Shown: positions 1 through 8,471 of the stretch, one piece after another | Layout of the letters: each line of letters opens with the position of its first letter | Numbering within the stretch: the stretch's first letter is position 1 | Source of the DNA: DATEHQ01 sp035279525 | GTDB lineage: Bacteria > Chloroflexota > Dormibacteria > Dormibacterales > Dormibacteraceae | Length of the DNA: 64,000 bases | Direction of reading: 5' to 3' | NCBI GenBank assembly: GCA_035279525.1 | Contig: DATEHQ010000100.1 | Span: forward strand, 1-64,000 | The notes under the pieces: generated by a model | Seen by the model: the letters and a program-made list of their open reading frames with translations, nothing else | The model's database searches: none | Told to the model about the DNA's origin: nothing | Translations under genes and position numbers: made by a program

Positions 1-268
1 ACTTGAGGAGGGTTGACCCTAGTACGAGAGGACCGGGTTGAACGGCCCGCTAGTGTACCGGTTGTCACGCCAGTGGCAGCGCCGGGTAGCCATGGCCGGT
101 TTGGATAAGCGCTGAAAGCATCTAAGTGCGAAGCCAACTCCAAGATAAGGTCTCCCACCGGGTTAACCGGGTAAGGGCCCTGGTAGACAACCAGGTTGAT
201 AGGCCGGGGGTGTAAGAGAAGCAATTCTTTGAGCTGACCGGTACTAATAGCCCGAGGGCTTGTTCACC
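1..268 (+). rRNA. rrl: 23S ribosomal RNA, 3' end (partial)
   Basis: This is the last part of 23S rRNA domain VI. The sarcin-ricin loop AGTACGAGAGGACC is at 21-34, and the conserved terminal block around CTGACCGGTACTAATAG is near 235-250. The 5' part lies outside the window. The mature end is estimated at about 268 by comparison with the usual 23S terminus. No 5S rRNA sequence follows; the next gene is ribD. Confidence 0.95.
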
Positions 269-271
269 TAT

Positions 272-321
272 AACTCACTCTTCAGATCACTGAGGGCCGG
301 GCCGTGACCCGGTAAGTGAGT
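272..321 (+). other. inverted repeat just after the 23S gene
   Basis: AACTCACT (272-279) can pair with AGTGAGT (315-321), and inside it CCGGG (297-301) pairs with CCCGG (308-312) around a 6-nt loop. It could be an rRNA processing stem or a terminator; there is no U-tract. The rest of 269-399 shows only a 14-bp palindrome (343-356) and no FMN riboswitch. Confidence 0.5.
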
Positions 322-399
322 GACAAAGAACGAACATTGGATCCAGCAGCTGCTGGAAAGCAGGATGGAGAATCTCATAGACCTGATTCGGTTGTTTCA

Positions 400-1524
400 A
401 TGACAGCTGAGCCACATCCCCTGGAGGAAGAATCGCGGCAGCGCGACACTGACCTTCACTGGTCGGCGCGCGCCCTCGAGCTGGCGGCCCGCGCCGACTA
501 CCGCACCAGCCCCAACCCGATGGTCGGTGCGGTGGTGCTCGATCGCGACGGGCGACTGGCCGGCGAGGCCTTCCACCCGGCCAAAGGCGAACCCCACGCC
601 GAGGAGCTCGCCCTCGCCGCGGCCGGCGACCGCGCCCGCGGCGGAACCCTCTACGTCAACCTCGAACCCTGCACGCACGCCCACCGCTCACCGTGCTGTG
701 CCGACGCCATCGTCGAGGCCGGCCTCGAGCGCGTGGTCGTGTCGATGATCGACCCGGACGCAAGGGTCCGAGGCGCCGGCGTCAAGGCGCTGACCGAGGC
801 CGGGATCCAGACGTCGATCGGGCTCCACGAGGAGCGCGCCCAGCGGCTCAACGAGTTCTTCGTCAAGAGCCGCCTCACCGGCCGCCCGTTCGTGACCGCC
901 AAGTGGGCGATGAGCCTCGACGGCAAGATCGCCACGCGCACGGGCGACTCTCGATGGATCAGCGGCGAGCAGTCGCGGCTTCACGCCCACCGGCTGCGCC
1001 ACCAGCACGACGCCATACTCGTCGGCATCAACACTGTGATCGCCGACGACCCCGAGCTGACCACGCGCCTCGACGGCCAGGAGGGACGCCAGCCTCTCCG
1101 CGTGGTGCTCGACTCGAGCCTGCGGATCCGGCAGTCGGCGCGGGTGGTCGGAGCCAACACGCTCATCGCCGCGACTCGGGCGGGCCGGGTCGGCTCGGCC
1201 GAAGTGCTCAAGCTGCCGGCCGAGGCAGACGGTCGTGTCTCACTGGCCGCCCTCCTGGACGAGCTCGGCCGGAGGGAGGTGCTCAGCGTGCTCGTCGAAG
1301 GAGGCGCAGAGGTGCATGCCGCGTTCGTGGCCCAGGGCCTGGTCGACAAGGTCTGCGTGTACGTGGCGCCGATCCTGCTGGGCGGCCGCGAGGCACCCGG
1401 TCCCCTGGGCGGAGCGGGCGTCGAGACACTCGCTGCAGGGGTGAGGCTCAAAGAGGTCGATGTGACGCGTCTCGGCGAAGACCACCTGCTCAGGGGCTAT
1501 GTGGATGTTCACCGGGATCGTTAG
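400..1524 (+). CDS. ribD: bifunctional diaminohydroxyphosphoribosylaminopyrimidine deaminase / reductase
   Basis: RibD carries out the second and third steps of riboflavin synthesis from GTP: deamination, then NADPH-dependent reduction of the ribosyl side chain. The N-terminal cytidine-deaminase-like domain shows TSPNPMVGAV, a HAEE motif and the zinc site EPCTH...PCC. The C-terminal RibD_C reductase begins near GRPFVTAKWAMSLDGKIA. The ATG at 400 gives a normal N-terminus. An in-frame GTG at 316 would add 28 residues resembling no family member and overlap the post-rRNA hairpin. It is the first gene of a rib operon and overlaps ribE by 20 nt. Confidence 0.95.
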   Translation: MTAEPHPLEEESRQRDTDLHWSARALELAARADYRTSPNPMVGAVVLDRDGRLAGEAFHPAKGEPHAEELALAAAGDRARGGTLYVNLEPCTHAHRSPCCADAIVEAGLERVVVSMIDPDARVRGAGVKALTEAGIQTSIGLHEERAQRLNEFFVKSRLTGRPFVTAKWAMSLDGKIATRTGDSRWISGEQSRLHAHRLRHQHDAILVGINTVIADDPELTTRLDGQEGRQPLRVVLDSSLRIRQSARVVGANTLIAATRAGRVGSAEVLKLPAEADGRVSLAALLDELGRREVLSVLVEGGAEVHAAFVAQGLVDKVCVYVAPILLGGREAPGPLGGAGVETLAAGVRLKEVDVTRLGEDHLLRGYVDVHRDR

Positions 1525-2086
1525 CGCCTGCGCCGCGGTCGTGGGGGTCCGCGAAGGCCGGATCGCGATCGACCACGCCTGGATCGCCAGGCATCTCAAG
1601 CGCGGCGGCAGCGTCGCCGTGAACGGGTGCTGCCTGACCGTGGTCCAGAAGCGCGGGCCGGTCTTTTACGCCGACGTCGTGCCCGAGACCATTCGCCGCA
1701 CCAACCTCGGGACGTTGAAGCCTGGGGATGGCGTCAACCTGGAGCTCCCGTTGAACGCCGGCGCCACCCTCGACGGGCACCTCGTCCAGGGGCACGTGGA
1801 CTGCACCGCGAAGGTCCTGTCCGTGCAGACCGCGGCGTCGGGTCGCGAGCTCACGATCGAGCTTCCCGCGACGATCGCGCGCCTGGTCGCCTACAAGGGA
1901 TCGATCGCCGTGGACGGCATCAGCCTGACCGTCGCGGCTGTCGACAAGCCGCCGGGCACGTTCAAAGTCGCCCTCATCCCGACCACGCTCGAGATGACGA
2001 CCGCCCGCGACTACCGGCGCGGCTCGATCGTCAACCTCGAGGCCGACGTGCTCGCCCGCTACGTAGCCCGCAACCTCCGCCGGTAG
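1505..2086 (+). CDS. ribE: riboflavin synthase, alpha subunit
   Basis: This enzyme dismutates two 6,7-dimethyl-8-ribityllumazine molecules into riboflavin and the pyrimidinedione. The protein starts with the canonical MFTGIV, so the ATG at 1505 was preferred over the ATG two codons upstream (1499). It has two tandem lumazine-binding halves, each with a GxVAVNG/GSIAVDG-type motif (NGCCLTV and DGISLTV). At 193 residues it has normal length. It overlaps the end of ribD and lies 17 nt before ribBA, so translational coupling is likely. Confidence 0.95.
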   Translation: MFTGIVSACAAVVGVREGRIAIDHAWIARHLKRGGSVAVNGCCLTVVQKRGPVFYADVVPETIRRTNLGTLKPGDGVNLELPLNAGATLDGHLVQGHVDCTAKVLSVQTAASGRELTIELPATIARLVAYKGSIAVDGISLTVAAVDKPPGTFKVALIPTTLEMTTARDYRRGSIVNLEADVLARYVARNLRR

Positions 2087-2103
2087 ACTTCCTCAGCAAA
2101 GAG

Positions 2104-3309
2104 ATGGGCCTGGCCACAGTTCCCGAGGCGGTCGAGGACTTCAAGAACGGCAAGTTCGTGATCGTGGTCGACGACGAGGATCGAGAGAACGAGGGCGATC
2201 TGGTCGTCGCCGCCGAGCTGGTGACCCCGGATCACGTCAGCTTCATGACCCGCCACGGTTCGGGGCTCGTCTGCCTGCCCGTGATCTCCAAGCGCCTCGA
2301 CCAGCTCGGCATCGCGCCCATGGTCGAGCACAACACAAGCCGGCTCGGCACCGCCTTCAGCGTCAGCATCGACGCCAGGGACGTGACCACCACCGGCGCC
2401 TCGGCCCACGATCGCGTGGCCACCATCCGCAAGGTGCTCGATCCGCGCGCCACGGCTTCGGACTTCTCGATGCCCGGTCACACCTTTCCGCTTCGTGCCG
2501 CCCCGGGCGGTGTGCTGACGCGGGCCGGCCAGACCGAAGCCGCCGTCGACCTGGCCACCCTGGCCGGCCTCTATCCGGCCGGGGTGATCACCGAGCTGAT
2601 GAAGCCCGACGGAACGATGGCCCGCATGCCGGACCTGGAGGCGTTTGCGGACGAGCACGGGATCAAGCTCATCACGGTCGAGCAGCTCATCGCCTACCGG
2701 CGGCGCAACGAGAAGCTGGTCGTACGCCGCGTCGAGGCGACGATCCCCATCGGAGACCCTGAACCCCTGGCCTGGAAGCTGTACGCATACGAGGACGTCC
2801 TTCGGCACGAGAACCATCTGGCTCTGGTGCTGGGCCAGATCGACGCCGCAAGACCGGTTCTCCTACGCGCGCATTCCGAGTGCCTGACCGGAGACATCTT
2901 CGGCAGCCTTCGCTGTGATTGCGGCGCGCAGCTGCACGCCGCCATGGAGATGATCGCGGCGGAAGGCACCGGCGTCATCCTCTACATCCGCCACCAGGAG
3001 GGACGCGGGATCGGCCTGCTCGACAAGCTGCACGCCTACAACCTTCAGGACCTCGGGCTCGACACCGTGGAGGCCAACGAGGCGCTGGGCCATCCTCCCG
3101 ACAAGCGCGACTATGGCATCGGGAGCCAGATCCTCTACGACCTCGGCGTGCGCAAGATCCGCCTCCTCACCAACAACCCCAAGAAGATCTATGGCCTCGA
3201 AGGCTTCGGGCTCGAGGTGGTGGAAAGAGTGGCGATCCAGGTCCCGGCGAATCCGCACAATGAGCGTTACCTCAAGACCAAGAAAGACAAGCTCGGGCAT
3301 CTGCTGTAA
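2104..3309 (+). CDS. ribBA: bifunctional 3,4-dihydroxy-2-butanone-4-phosphate synthase / GTP cyclohydrolase II
   Basis: It makes both precursors of the riboflavin ring: DHBP from ribulose 5-phosphate (N-terminal RibB domain, about residues 1-200) and the pyrimidine from GTP (C-terminal RibA domain, about 205-401). The RibB acidic motif DDEDRENEGDL is at residues 23-33. The RibA zinc ligands appear as SECLTGDIFGSLRCDCGAQL around residues 257-276, followed by RHQEGRGIGL. The ATG at 2104 gives a standard N-terminus of 401 residues; the frame is open upstream but out of context. Both domains look intact. Confidence 0.96.
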   Translation: MGLATVPEAVEDFKNGKFVIVVDDEDRENEGDLVVAAELVTPDHVSFMTRHGSGLVCLPVISKRLDQLGIAPMVEHNTSRLGTAFSVSIDARDVTTTGASAHDRVATIRKVLDPRATASDFSMPGHTFPLRAAPGGVLTRAGQTEAAVDLATLAGLYPAGVITELMKPDGTMARMPDLEAFADEHGIKLITVEQLIAYRRRNEKLVVRRVEATIPIGDPEPLAWKLYAYEDVLRHENHLALVLGQIDAARPVLLRAHSECLTGDIFGSLRCDCGAQLHAAMEMIAAEGTGVILYIRHQEGRGIGLLDKLHAYNLQDLGLDTVEANEALGHPPDKRDYGIGSQILYDLGVRKIRLLTNNPKKIYGLEGFGLEVVERVAIQVPANPHNERYLKTKKDKLGHLL

Positions 3310-3317
3310 TCCGCGAC

Positions 3318-3782
3318 GTGGGTGAGAAGGGCTCCAGGCCCGAGCTGAGCGGCGCCGGGCTGAGCGTTGCCATCGTCGTCGCGCGTTACAACGAGGACGT
3401 GACCAAACGCCTGCTTCGAGCTGCTGTCTCGGCGCTGGCGGAACACGGGGCGGAGGAGCCGGACGTCTACTGGGTGCCGGGTTCGCTGGAGCTGCCGGTG
3501 ACCGCGCTCGCGCTGGCCGAGAAAGGCGGCCATGATGCGATCGTCTGCCTCGGCTGTGTGATCCGCGGCGAGACCTTTCACTTCGAGATCGTGGCCATGC
3601 AGGCGGCCGCCGGTCTGATGCAGGTCCAGCTCGACACGGGGGTTCCCATCGCTTTCGGTGTCCTGACCACGGAGGACAGGGAACAGGCACTGGCGCGCTC
3701 GGGCCCAAAGAACAACAAGGGCGCCGAGGCCGCTGAGGCGGCGCTGGAGATGGCGAACCTGCTGCGCGAAATCCAGGGCTGA
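3318..3782 (+). CDS. ribH: 6,7-dimethyl-8-ribityllumazine synthase
   Basis: RibH condenses the RibD product with DHBP to make lumazine, the substrate of RibE. The 154-residue protein has the family order: VVARYNEDVTKRLL near the N-terminus, VPGSLELPVTALAL, the GCVIRGETFHFE loop carrying the catalytic His, and VPIAFGVLTTEDREQA. The start is GTG at 3318, 8 nt after ribBA. It closes the operon and faces the convergent lipoprotein gene 3 nt away. The dephosphorylation enzyme of the pathway is not in the cluster, as is usual. Confidence 0.95.
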   Translation: MGEKGSRPELSGAGLSVAIVVARYNEDVTKRLLRAAVSALAEHGAEEPDVYWVPGSLELPVTALALAEKGGHDAIVCLGCVIRGETFHFEIVAMQAAAGLMQVQLDTGVPIAFGVLTTEDREQALARSGPKNNKGAEAAEAALEMANLLREIQG

Positions 3783-3785
3783 GGC

Positions 3786-5159
3786 TTACGAACCGAGGGT
3801 CAGGATCGCCTCGATCTCGTCGCCCGCCGGCGCAATGACGAAGCCTTCCGTCGCGGCGAGGGAGCTGAAATGCTTGGTGTGAGCCAGGCGCGTCGAGTAG
3901 AGCACGGCACCACTGGCCGGGTTGATCGCGTACAGCGTGGCCGAGTACGCGTCCACCGCCCAGACCGCGCCGGCGGCCACGATCGGTGACGCCATCGCCG
4001 GCCGCGCGTCGGACCATGCCAGGCGGACGGACGCCGGGCCGACCGAAAGCGCGGCGAGCCCGTCGCGGCACGGTACGAACACCATCGAGCCGAGCCACGC
4101 GGTTCCGCCCCAGGCGCCGGCGCAAACCTTGCGGCTTGCGACCTGTCCGCCTATGCCGCCGAGCCGTCCCGCCCTCAGCACGTAGGCGATCCCGTCCTTG
4201 CCGACGGCCACCACCAGACCCAGCTGCGGGAGCAGGGTCGCGCCCACCGACCCGAGGTCGGTGTCGCTCGCATCCAGCGAGGCCCAATTCGAGGGTGCAA
4301 AGTAAGACTTGACGCGAAGGGTCGGCGACAGCTCGATCACAGAATTGCTGTAGGCGAACCCGGACCCCGATGTGGCATTGCCCGACACCACGTAGACATC
4401 GCCGTTCGCGGCCACCGTCGGGCCCATCGCGCTCCAGAGTCCCGCCCCCGCCGCCGCGGGAACGCGGTAGGCAAAGGCGGCACCACCGGCCAGGGGAACC
4501 GCGACCAGGTAGCCGTGATACTGCCCGCAGTCGCCGTAGAGGCCGCCCAGCGGGACGTACACATATCCCGAGGCGATGGCGAGCGCGCCGCGCTGCTGCT
4601 CCACCGCGGGTGTGGAACCCGAAGGGTCGACGTCCTGCTGCGACCTGATGCTCCCGTCGACCAGGTCCAGTGAGAAGAGCATGTGGTGGCGCGTCCGCAG
4701 GTACGCCACCACGTAGAGGCGCCCGGCAGCAGCATCGATCGCCGGCGTCCCCGTGATGCCGGTGATCGGGCCGATGTCTCCGCAGGGCAGCGATGCCGCA
4801 TCGACCGGCGTTCCGAGGTGGGTCTTCCAGATCGTGGAACCGGTGAACAGGTCGAGGGCGTACACGGTGTTGTCCTCGGTGGCGACGAAGACGTGGCCCC
4901 CGACGATCAGCGGCGACGCGTATACGTCGCCATCCACGGAGGCCTTCCAGGCCACGCTTGGGGAGGTCAGCGGGGGATCTGAAGGACCCTGGCCCGACCG
5001 AGCGCCGTCGCGGTGGTACTCGGTCCATTCGGTGGAGATGGGCGGCGACTGTATCGGCGTTCCGCCGACCCGTGACGGCGAGCTTGCGCTGCCGGATCCC
5101 GCGCCGCATGCGGTGACCACCACGAACAGGACCAGGGAGAGCGCCGCGAGTCGGGTCAA
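3786..5159 (-). CDS. PQQ-like beta-propeller lipoprotein
   Basis: This 457-residue protein has a short signal peptide ending in a lipobox-like VVTAC, so Cys18 should be lipidated and the protein anchored outside the membrane. Repeats of the PQQ/WD-like type follow: DGDVYASPLIVGGHVFVAT, then DNTVYALDLFTGSTIWKT, and similar blades to the C-terminus (SATLYAINPASGAVLYST). No catalytic residues or quinone ligands of a true dehydrogenase can be assigned, so a structural or ligand-binding role is more likely. The start overlaps the 3' end of the PPOX gene by 4 nt (ATGA), so the two form an operon. Confidence 0.8.
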   Translation of the reverse strand: MTRLAALSLVLFVVVTACGAGSGSASSPSRVGGTPIQSPPISTEWTEYHRDGARSGQGPSDPPLTSPSVAWKASVDGDVYASPLIVGGHVFVATEDNTVYALDLFTGSTIWKTHLGTPVDAASLPCGDIGPITGITGTPAIDAAAGRLYVVAYLRTRHHMLFSLDLVDGSIRSQQDVDPSGSTPAVEQQRGALAIASGYVYVPLGGLYGDCGQYHGYLVAVPLAGGAAFAYRVPAAAGAGLWSAMGPTVAANGDVYVVSGNATSGSGFAYSNSVIELSPTLRVKSYFAPSNWASLDASDTDLGSVGATLLPQLGLVVAVGKDGIAYVLRAGRLGGIGGQVASRKVCAGAWGGTAWLGSMVFVPCRDGLAALSVGPASVRLAWSDARPAMASPIVAAGAVWAVDAYSATLYAINPASGAVLYSTRLAHTKHFSSLAATEGFVIAPAGDEIEAILTLGS

Positions 5160-5458
5160 AGGCCCCAGGCGAACTTGCTCACCGGTATGAGCCGCGCCCG
5201 CTCGGACGCTATCAGCTCGACACGGCCCTGGATCGCCAGGCCGCGGCGCGGGCCCATCGCGTCGACGACCATCGCCGCGCGCGGCTCGGCCTTGAGGTTG
5301 CGCAGCTTGATGCCGTCCACGTCGAACTCGAGCGAGCCAATGTCGTCCACGGCGTACATGACGGGCACCACGTGCGGCCAGCCGCTAGGGCTGACGGTCG
5401 CGAAGCGACCGATTCGCTGCGACCGCAGGAAGTCCAGCTCGGCGGGACTGAACTGCAT
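5156..5458 (-). CDS. PPOX-class (pyridoxamine 5'-phosphate oxidase-like) flavin/F420-binding protein
   Basis: A small split-barrel protein of about 100 residues. The opening FLRSQRIGRFATVSPSGWPH is typical of the PPOX / F420-dependent oxidoreductase superfamily, followed by a VVPVMYAVD strand and a KLRNLKAEPRAAMVVD block. The substrate cannot be told. I chose the ATG at 5458 over the TTG at 5467 because a TAGGAT hexamer lies 9 nt upstream, matching the promoter spacing seen across this window. It overlaps the downstream lipoprotein start by 4 nt. Confidence 0.8.
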   Translation of the reverse strand: MQFSPAELDFLRSQRIGRFATVSPSGWPHVVPVMYAVDDIGSLEFDVDGIKLRNLKAEPRAAMVVDAMGPRRGLAIQGRVELIASERARLIPVSKFAWGL

Positions 5459-5467
5459 TCCATTCAA

Positions 5468-5477
5468 ATCCTAGACT
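5468..5477. promoter_or_regulatory. overlapping divergent -10 elements for PPOX gene (-) and M16C protease (+)
   Basis: On the minus strand TAGGAT (5473-5468) is 9 nt before the PPOX ATG. On the plus strand TAGACT (5472-5477) is 15 nt before the protease ATG. The two hexamers overlap, so the genes may compete for polymerase. No convincing -35 boxes are visible. Confidence 0.45.
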
Positions 5478-5492
5478 GGACGGTTCACGGTC

Positions 5493-8435
5493 ATGGCGAG
5501 CAGCACGGCAAGAGACAGGACGACGCTCGGCGGCTACACGGTGGTGCGCCGCGAGCCCCTCGAGCGGCTCGAGGGCACCTTTGTGGAGCTCGCGCACGAT
5601 CGCACCGGCGCGCGCCACATCCACATCGAGTGCCCCGACGACAACAACGGATTCGCCGTTTTCTTCCCGACCGCCCCCAGCGACTCGACCGGTGTCGCGC
5701 ACATCCTCGAGCACATGGTCCTCGCCGGCTCAGAGCGCTACCCGGTCCGTGACCCGTTCTTCAGCATGACCAGGCGGTCGCTGGCGACGTTCATGAACGC
5801 GTTCACCGCCGCCGACTCGACCATCTACCTGTTCAGCACGCGCAACGCGAAGGACTATGTCAACCTCCTGGACGTCTACCTCGACGCGACGTTCTTCCCT
5901 CGCCTCCCGGAAGACGCGTTCAAGCAGGAAGGCATCCGATTCGAGTTCGAGGACCCCGCCGATCCGGCGAGCGGCCTGCGGTACAAGGGGGTCGTCTTCA
6001 ACGAGATGAAGGGCGCGCTCGCCTCCGCGCACGAGGCGACGAACCGCGTGATCGGCAAGACGCTTTTCCCGGGGCTGACCTACGAGAACGTTTCGGGCGG
6101 TGACCCACAGGACATCCCGAACCTGACCTGGGAGGCGCTGCGGCGGTTCCACGCGGTGAACTACCACCCGAGCAACGCCTGCTTCTATACGTACGGCGAT
6201 CAGCCGCTGGAGCGCACCCTCGAGACGATCGAACGCAACGTCCTCTCCAGGTTCGAGCGGGCGCCGGCTGGCACGCCGATGCGCGACGTCAGCCGGTTCA
6301 AGAGGCCGGTCACGGCCGTCGAGCCCTACCCGGTGCAGGCGGGCGAGGACCACTCGCGCAAGGCTCAGGCGCTGGTGGCGTGGGTGACCATCCCGACCTC
6401 CGACTCGTTCCGGCTGCTGGCCATGAAGGTGCTGTCCGAGGTCCTGCTCGCGAACGCCGGGTCGCCACTGCGCAAAGCCCTCATCGACTCACGCCTGGGC
6501 ACGGCGATGGCCGACGGCACAGGGCTGCAGGAGGACTACCGCGAGTCGGTTTTCGGTGCGGGCCTGAAGGACATCGCCGTCGAGGACGCGGAAAAGGTGC
6601 AGCAGGTCGTGCTCGACACGCTGGAGCGGGTGGCGAGCGAAGGGATCGACCAGTCCCAGGTGGACGCGGCGATCCATCACCTCGAGTTCGAGAAGCGTGA
6701 GCGTTCCAATGCCGGCTTCCCGTATGCGCTCCGCGTCCTCTTCGGCACCGTCGCGCCGGTGCTGTACGGCGGCGACCCGTACGCGGGGCTCAACTTCGAT
6801 GCCGACCTCGACACGCTGCAGCGGGCGCGCTCCGAGGGCCGCTTCTTCGAAAACCTGATCCGAGCGGAATTGCTCGACAACCCGCACCGTGCCCTCCTGA
6901 AGGTCGTGCCGGACCCCGACCTCGAAGAGCGCAAGCGCAAGGTGGAGCTGGATCGGCTGGCGGGCGTCGAGTCGACCCTGACCGAAGCCGACAAGGCCCG
7001 CATCGTCGAGGACGCGCTCCGGTTGAAAGCGGACCAGGAGGCGCGGCAGGATCTGTCGGTCCTTCCCACGCTCGAGCTGACTGACATCCCGATGCGCTTC
7101 GATGACGTCCCCAGCCGGGACGAGAGCCTTCGCGATGCCGTGGTCGAGTTCTACCCGCAGCCGACCAACGGCATCACCTACCTGGACGTGCGGTGCGATT
7201 TCTCCACGCTCACCGCGGATCAGAAAGACCTGCTGCCCCTTTTCAGCCGGGTGCTGACGCACAGCGGCGCGGCGGGCCAGGACTACGCCGAGGTCGCCGC
7301 ACGAATCGCCAGCGTGACCGGCGGCGTCGGCGCCGCGGCGCAGGTGCAGTCGCTGGCGGAGCGCGACGACTACCTGCAGTCGTTCGTGCTGTCGGGCCGG
7401 GCCCTCGACCGCAATGCCGGCCGGTTCATCGAGCTGGTGTCCGACCTCGTCACGCGCCTGGAGGTAGAGCCTCGGCGGCTGCGCGAGGTCATCGCCGAGA
7501 TCGCGACGCGGTTGGAGAGCTCGCTGGCCGGCCTCGGATTCCAGTTCGCCCTGCTGCGCGCATCGTCGAAGCTGAGCTCGGAGGGCGCGATCAACGACCG
7601 GCTGCAGGGCATCGGAATGCTCCACACGATGCGGCGCCTGGCGCGGCTGGAGGAAGCAGAGCTGGAGCCGCTGATCGCAGCGCTCGACGAGATTCGCACG
7701 CGTCTATTCCGGAGCTCCTCGATGCGCATTGTCGTCACGTGCGAGGAGGGCATGATCCAGCCCCTCAAGCCGCTGCTCGCCGAGCTCGTGGAGGGAGTGC
7801 CCGCCGGCGGCGCCGCGACCGGTGCGATGAGGCCGGCGGCGCTGGAGTCGGCGCCGGAAGCGCGCACGGCCCCCGTGCCGGTCGCATTCAACGTGAGGAC
7901 GTACCGCACCGTCCGCTACACGCATCCGGATGCGCCCGCGCTGCTCGTGCTGGCCAACTACCTGCGCGATACGTTCCTTCATCGCGAGCTGCGTGAGAAG
8001 GGTGGCGCCTACGGGGGCTACGCGCAGGCGGGGATCGCAAGCGGCACCTTCTTCTTCGGTTCCTACAGGGATCCCAACGTGGTGCGCACCTACGACACCT
8101 TCGACGCCGCCCTGCGCTGGGTGGTCGACGGGGAGATCGAGGCGGAGCCGCTCAAGGAGGCGATCCTCGGAGCGTGTGGGGACGTCGATCCTCTCGAATC
8201 ACCCGACGTCAAGGGTCGCCGTGAAGCCACCAACCGCTTCACAGGCTTCACTCGTCAGGCCCGAGAGCGTTTCAAGCAGCGTTTGCTGGGAGTGACCGCG
8301 GACGACCTGCGCCGTGTCACCAACGCCTACCTGGTCTCGGGCCGCCCGGTCCAGGCCACCGTGGCGGGAGCAGACCTGATCGAGGCCGCGCGCCACGACA
8401 GGCCCGGCATCTTCGAGGTGGTGGCGCCGGTTTAG
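5493..8435 (+). CDS. M16C-family zinc metalloprotease (presequence protease / PreP-like)
   Basis: This 980-residue enzyme belongs to the one-chain insulinase family that degrades free peptides in a closed two-half chamber. The inverted zinc motif HILEH is at residues 70-74, and the third ligand is in NEMKG (Glu171), 97 residues after His74, close to the spacing in known PreP enzymes. The M16C-associated domain spans about 440-690, and the C-terminal half carries REKGGAYGG near residue 835. No signal peptide is visible, so it is probably cytoplasmic. It is monocistronic, from a promoter shared with the PPOX gene. Confidence 0.92.
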   Translation: MASSTARDRTTLGGYTVVRREPLERLEGTFVELAHDRTGARHIHIECPDDNNGFAVFFPTAPSDSTGVAHILEHMVLAGSERYPVRDPFFSMTRRSLATFMNAFTAADSTIYLFSTRNAKDYVNLLDVYLDATFFPRLPEDAFKQEGIRFEFEDPADPASGLRYKGVVFNEMKGALASAHEATNRVIGKTLFPGLTYENVSGGDPQDIPNLTWEALRRFHAVNYHPSNACFYTYGDQPLERTLETIERNVLSRFERAPAGTPMRDVSRFKRPVTAVEPYPVQAGEDHSRKAQALVAWVTIPTSDSFRLLAMKVLSEVLLANAGSPLRKALIDSRLGTAMADGTGLQEDYRESVFGAGLKDIAVEDAEKVQQVVLDTLERVASEGIDQSQVDAAIHHLEFEKRERSNAGFPYALRVLFGTVAPVLYGGDPYAGLNFDADLDTLQRARSEGRFFENLIRAELLDNPHRALLKVVPDPDLEERKRKVELDRLAGVESTLTEADKARIVEDALRLKADQEARQDLSVLPTLELTDIPMRFDDVPSRDESLRDAVVEFYPQPTNGITYLDVRCDFSTLTADQKDLLPLFSRVLTHSGAAGQDYAEVAARIASVTGGVGAAAQVQSLAERDDYLQSFVLSGRALDRNAGRFIELVSDLVTRLEVEPRRLREVIAEIATRLESSLAGLGFQFALLRASSKLSSEGAINDRLQGIGMLHTMRRLARLEEAELEPLIAALDEIRTRLFRSSSMRIVVTCEEGMIQPLKPLLAELVEGVPAGGAATGAMRPAALESAPEARTAPVPVAFNVRTYRTVRYTHPDAPALLVLANYLRDTFLHRELREKGGAYGGYAQAGIASGTFFFGSYRDPNVVRTYDTFDAALRWVVDGEIEAEPLKEAILGACGDVDPLESPDVKGRREATNRFTGFTRQARERFKQRLLGVTADDLRRVTNAYLVSGRPVQATVAGADLIEAARHDRPGIFEVVAPV

Positions 8436-8454
8436 GGGACGCTCGACGCGGCCC

Positions 8455-8460
8455 TAAACT
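8455..8460 (+). promoter_or_regulatory. putative -10 element (TAAACT) for LiaF-like gene
   Basis: TAAACT lies 11 nt before the ATG at 8472, with no Shine-Dalgarno between. This is compatible with a leaderless or nearly leaderless transcript. Confidence 0.4.
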
Positions 8461-8471
8461 GGGGCCCAGCG

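Noticed and set aside
271..400. FMN riboswitch before ribD
   Set aside because: The RFN conserved elements are absent; only a hairpin and a short palindrome are present.
1627..2103. N-terminal extension of ribBA into ribE
   Set aside because: The frame is open by base composition only; the extra residues are Arg/Pro-rich and unlike any RibBA.
2863..5109. A 748-residue minus-strand open frame across ribBA, ribH and the beta-propeller gene
   Set aside because: It is a GC-rich shadow: Arg/Pro/Gly-rich with no family pattern, and it overlaps three well-supported genes.
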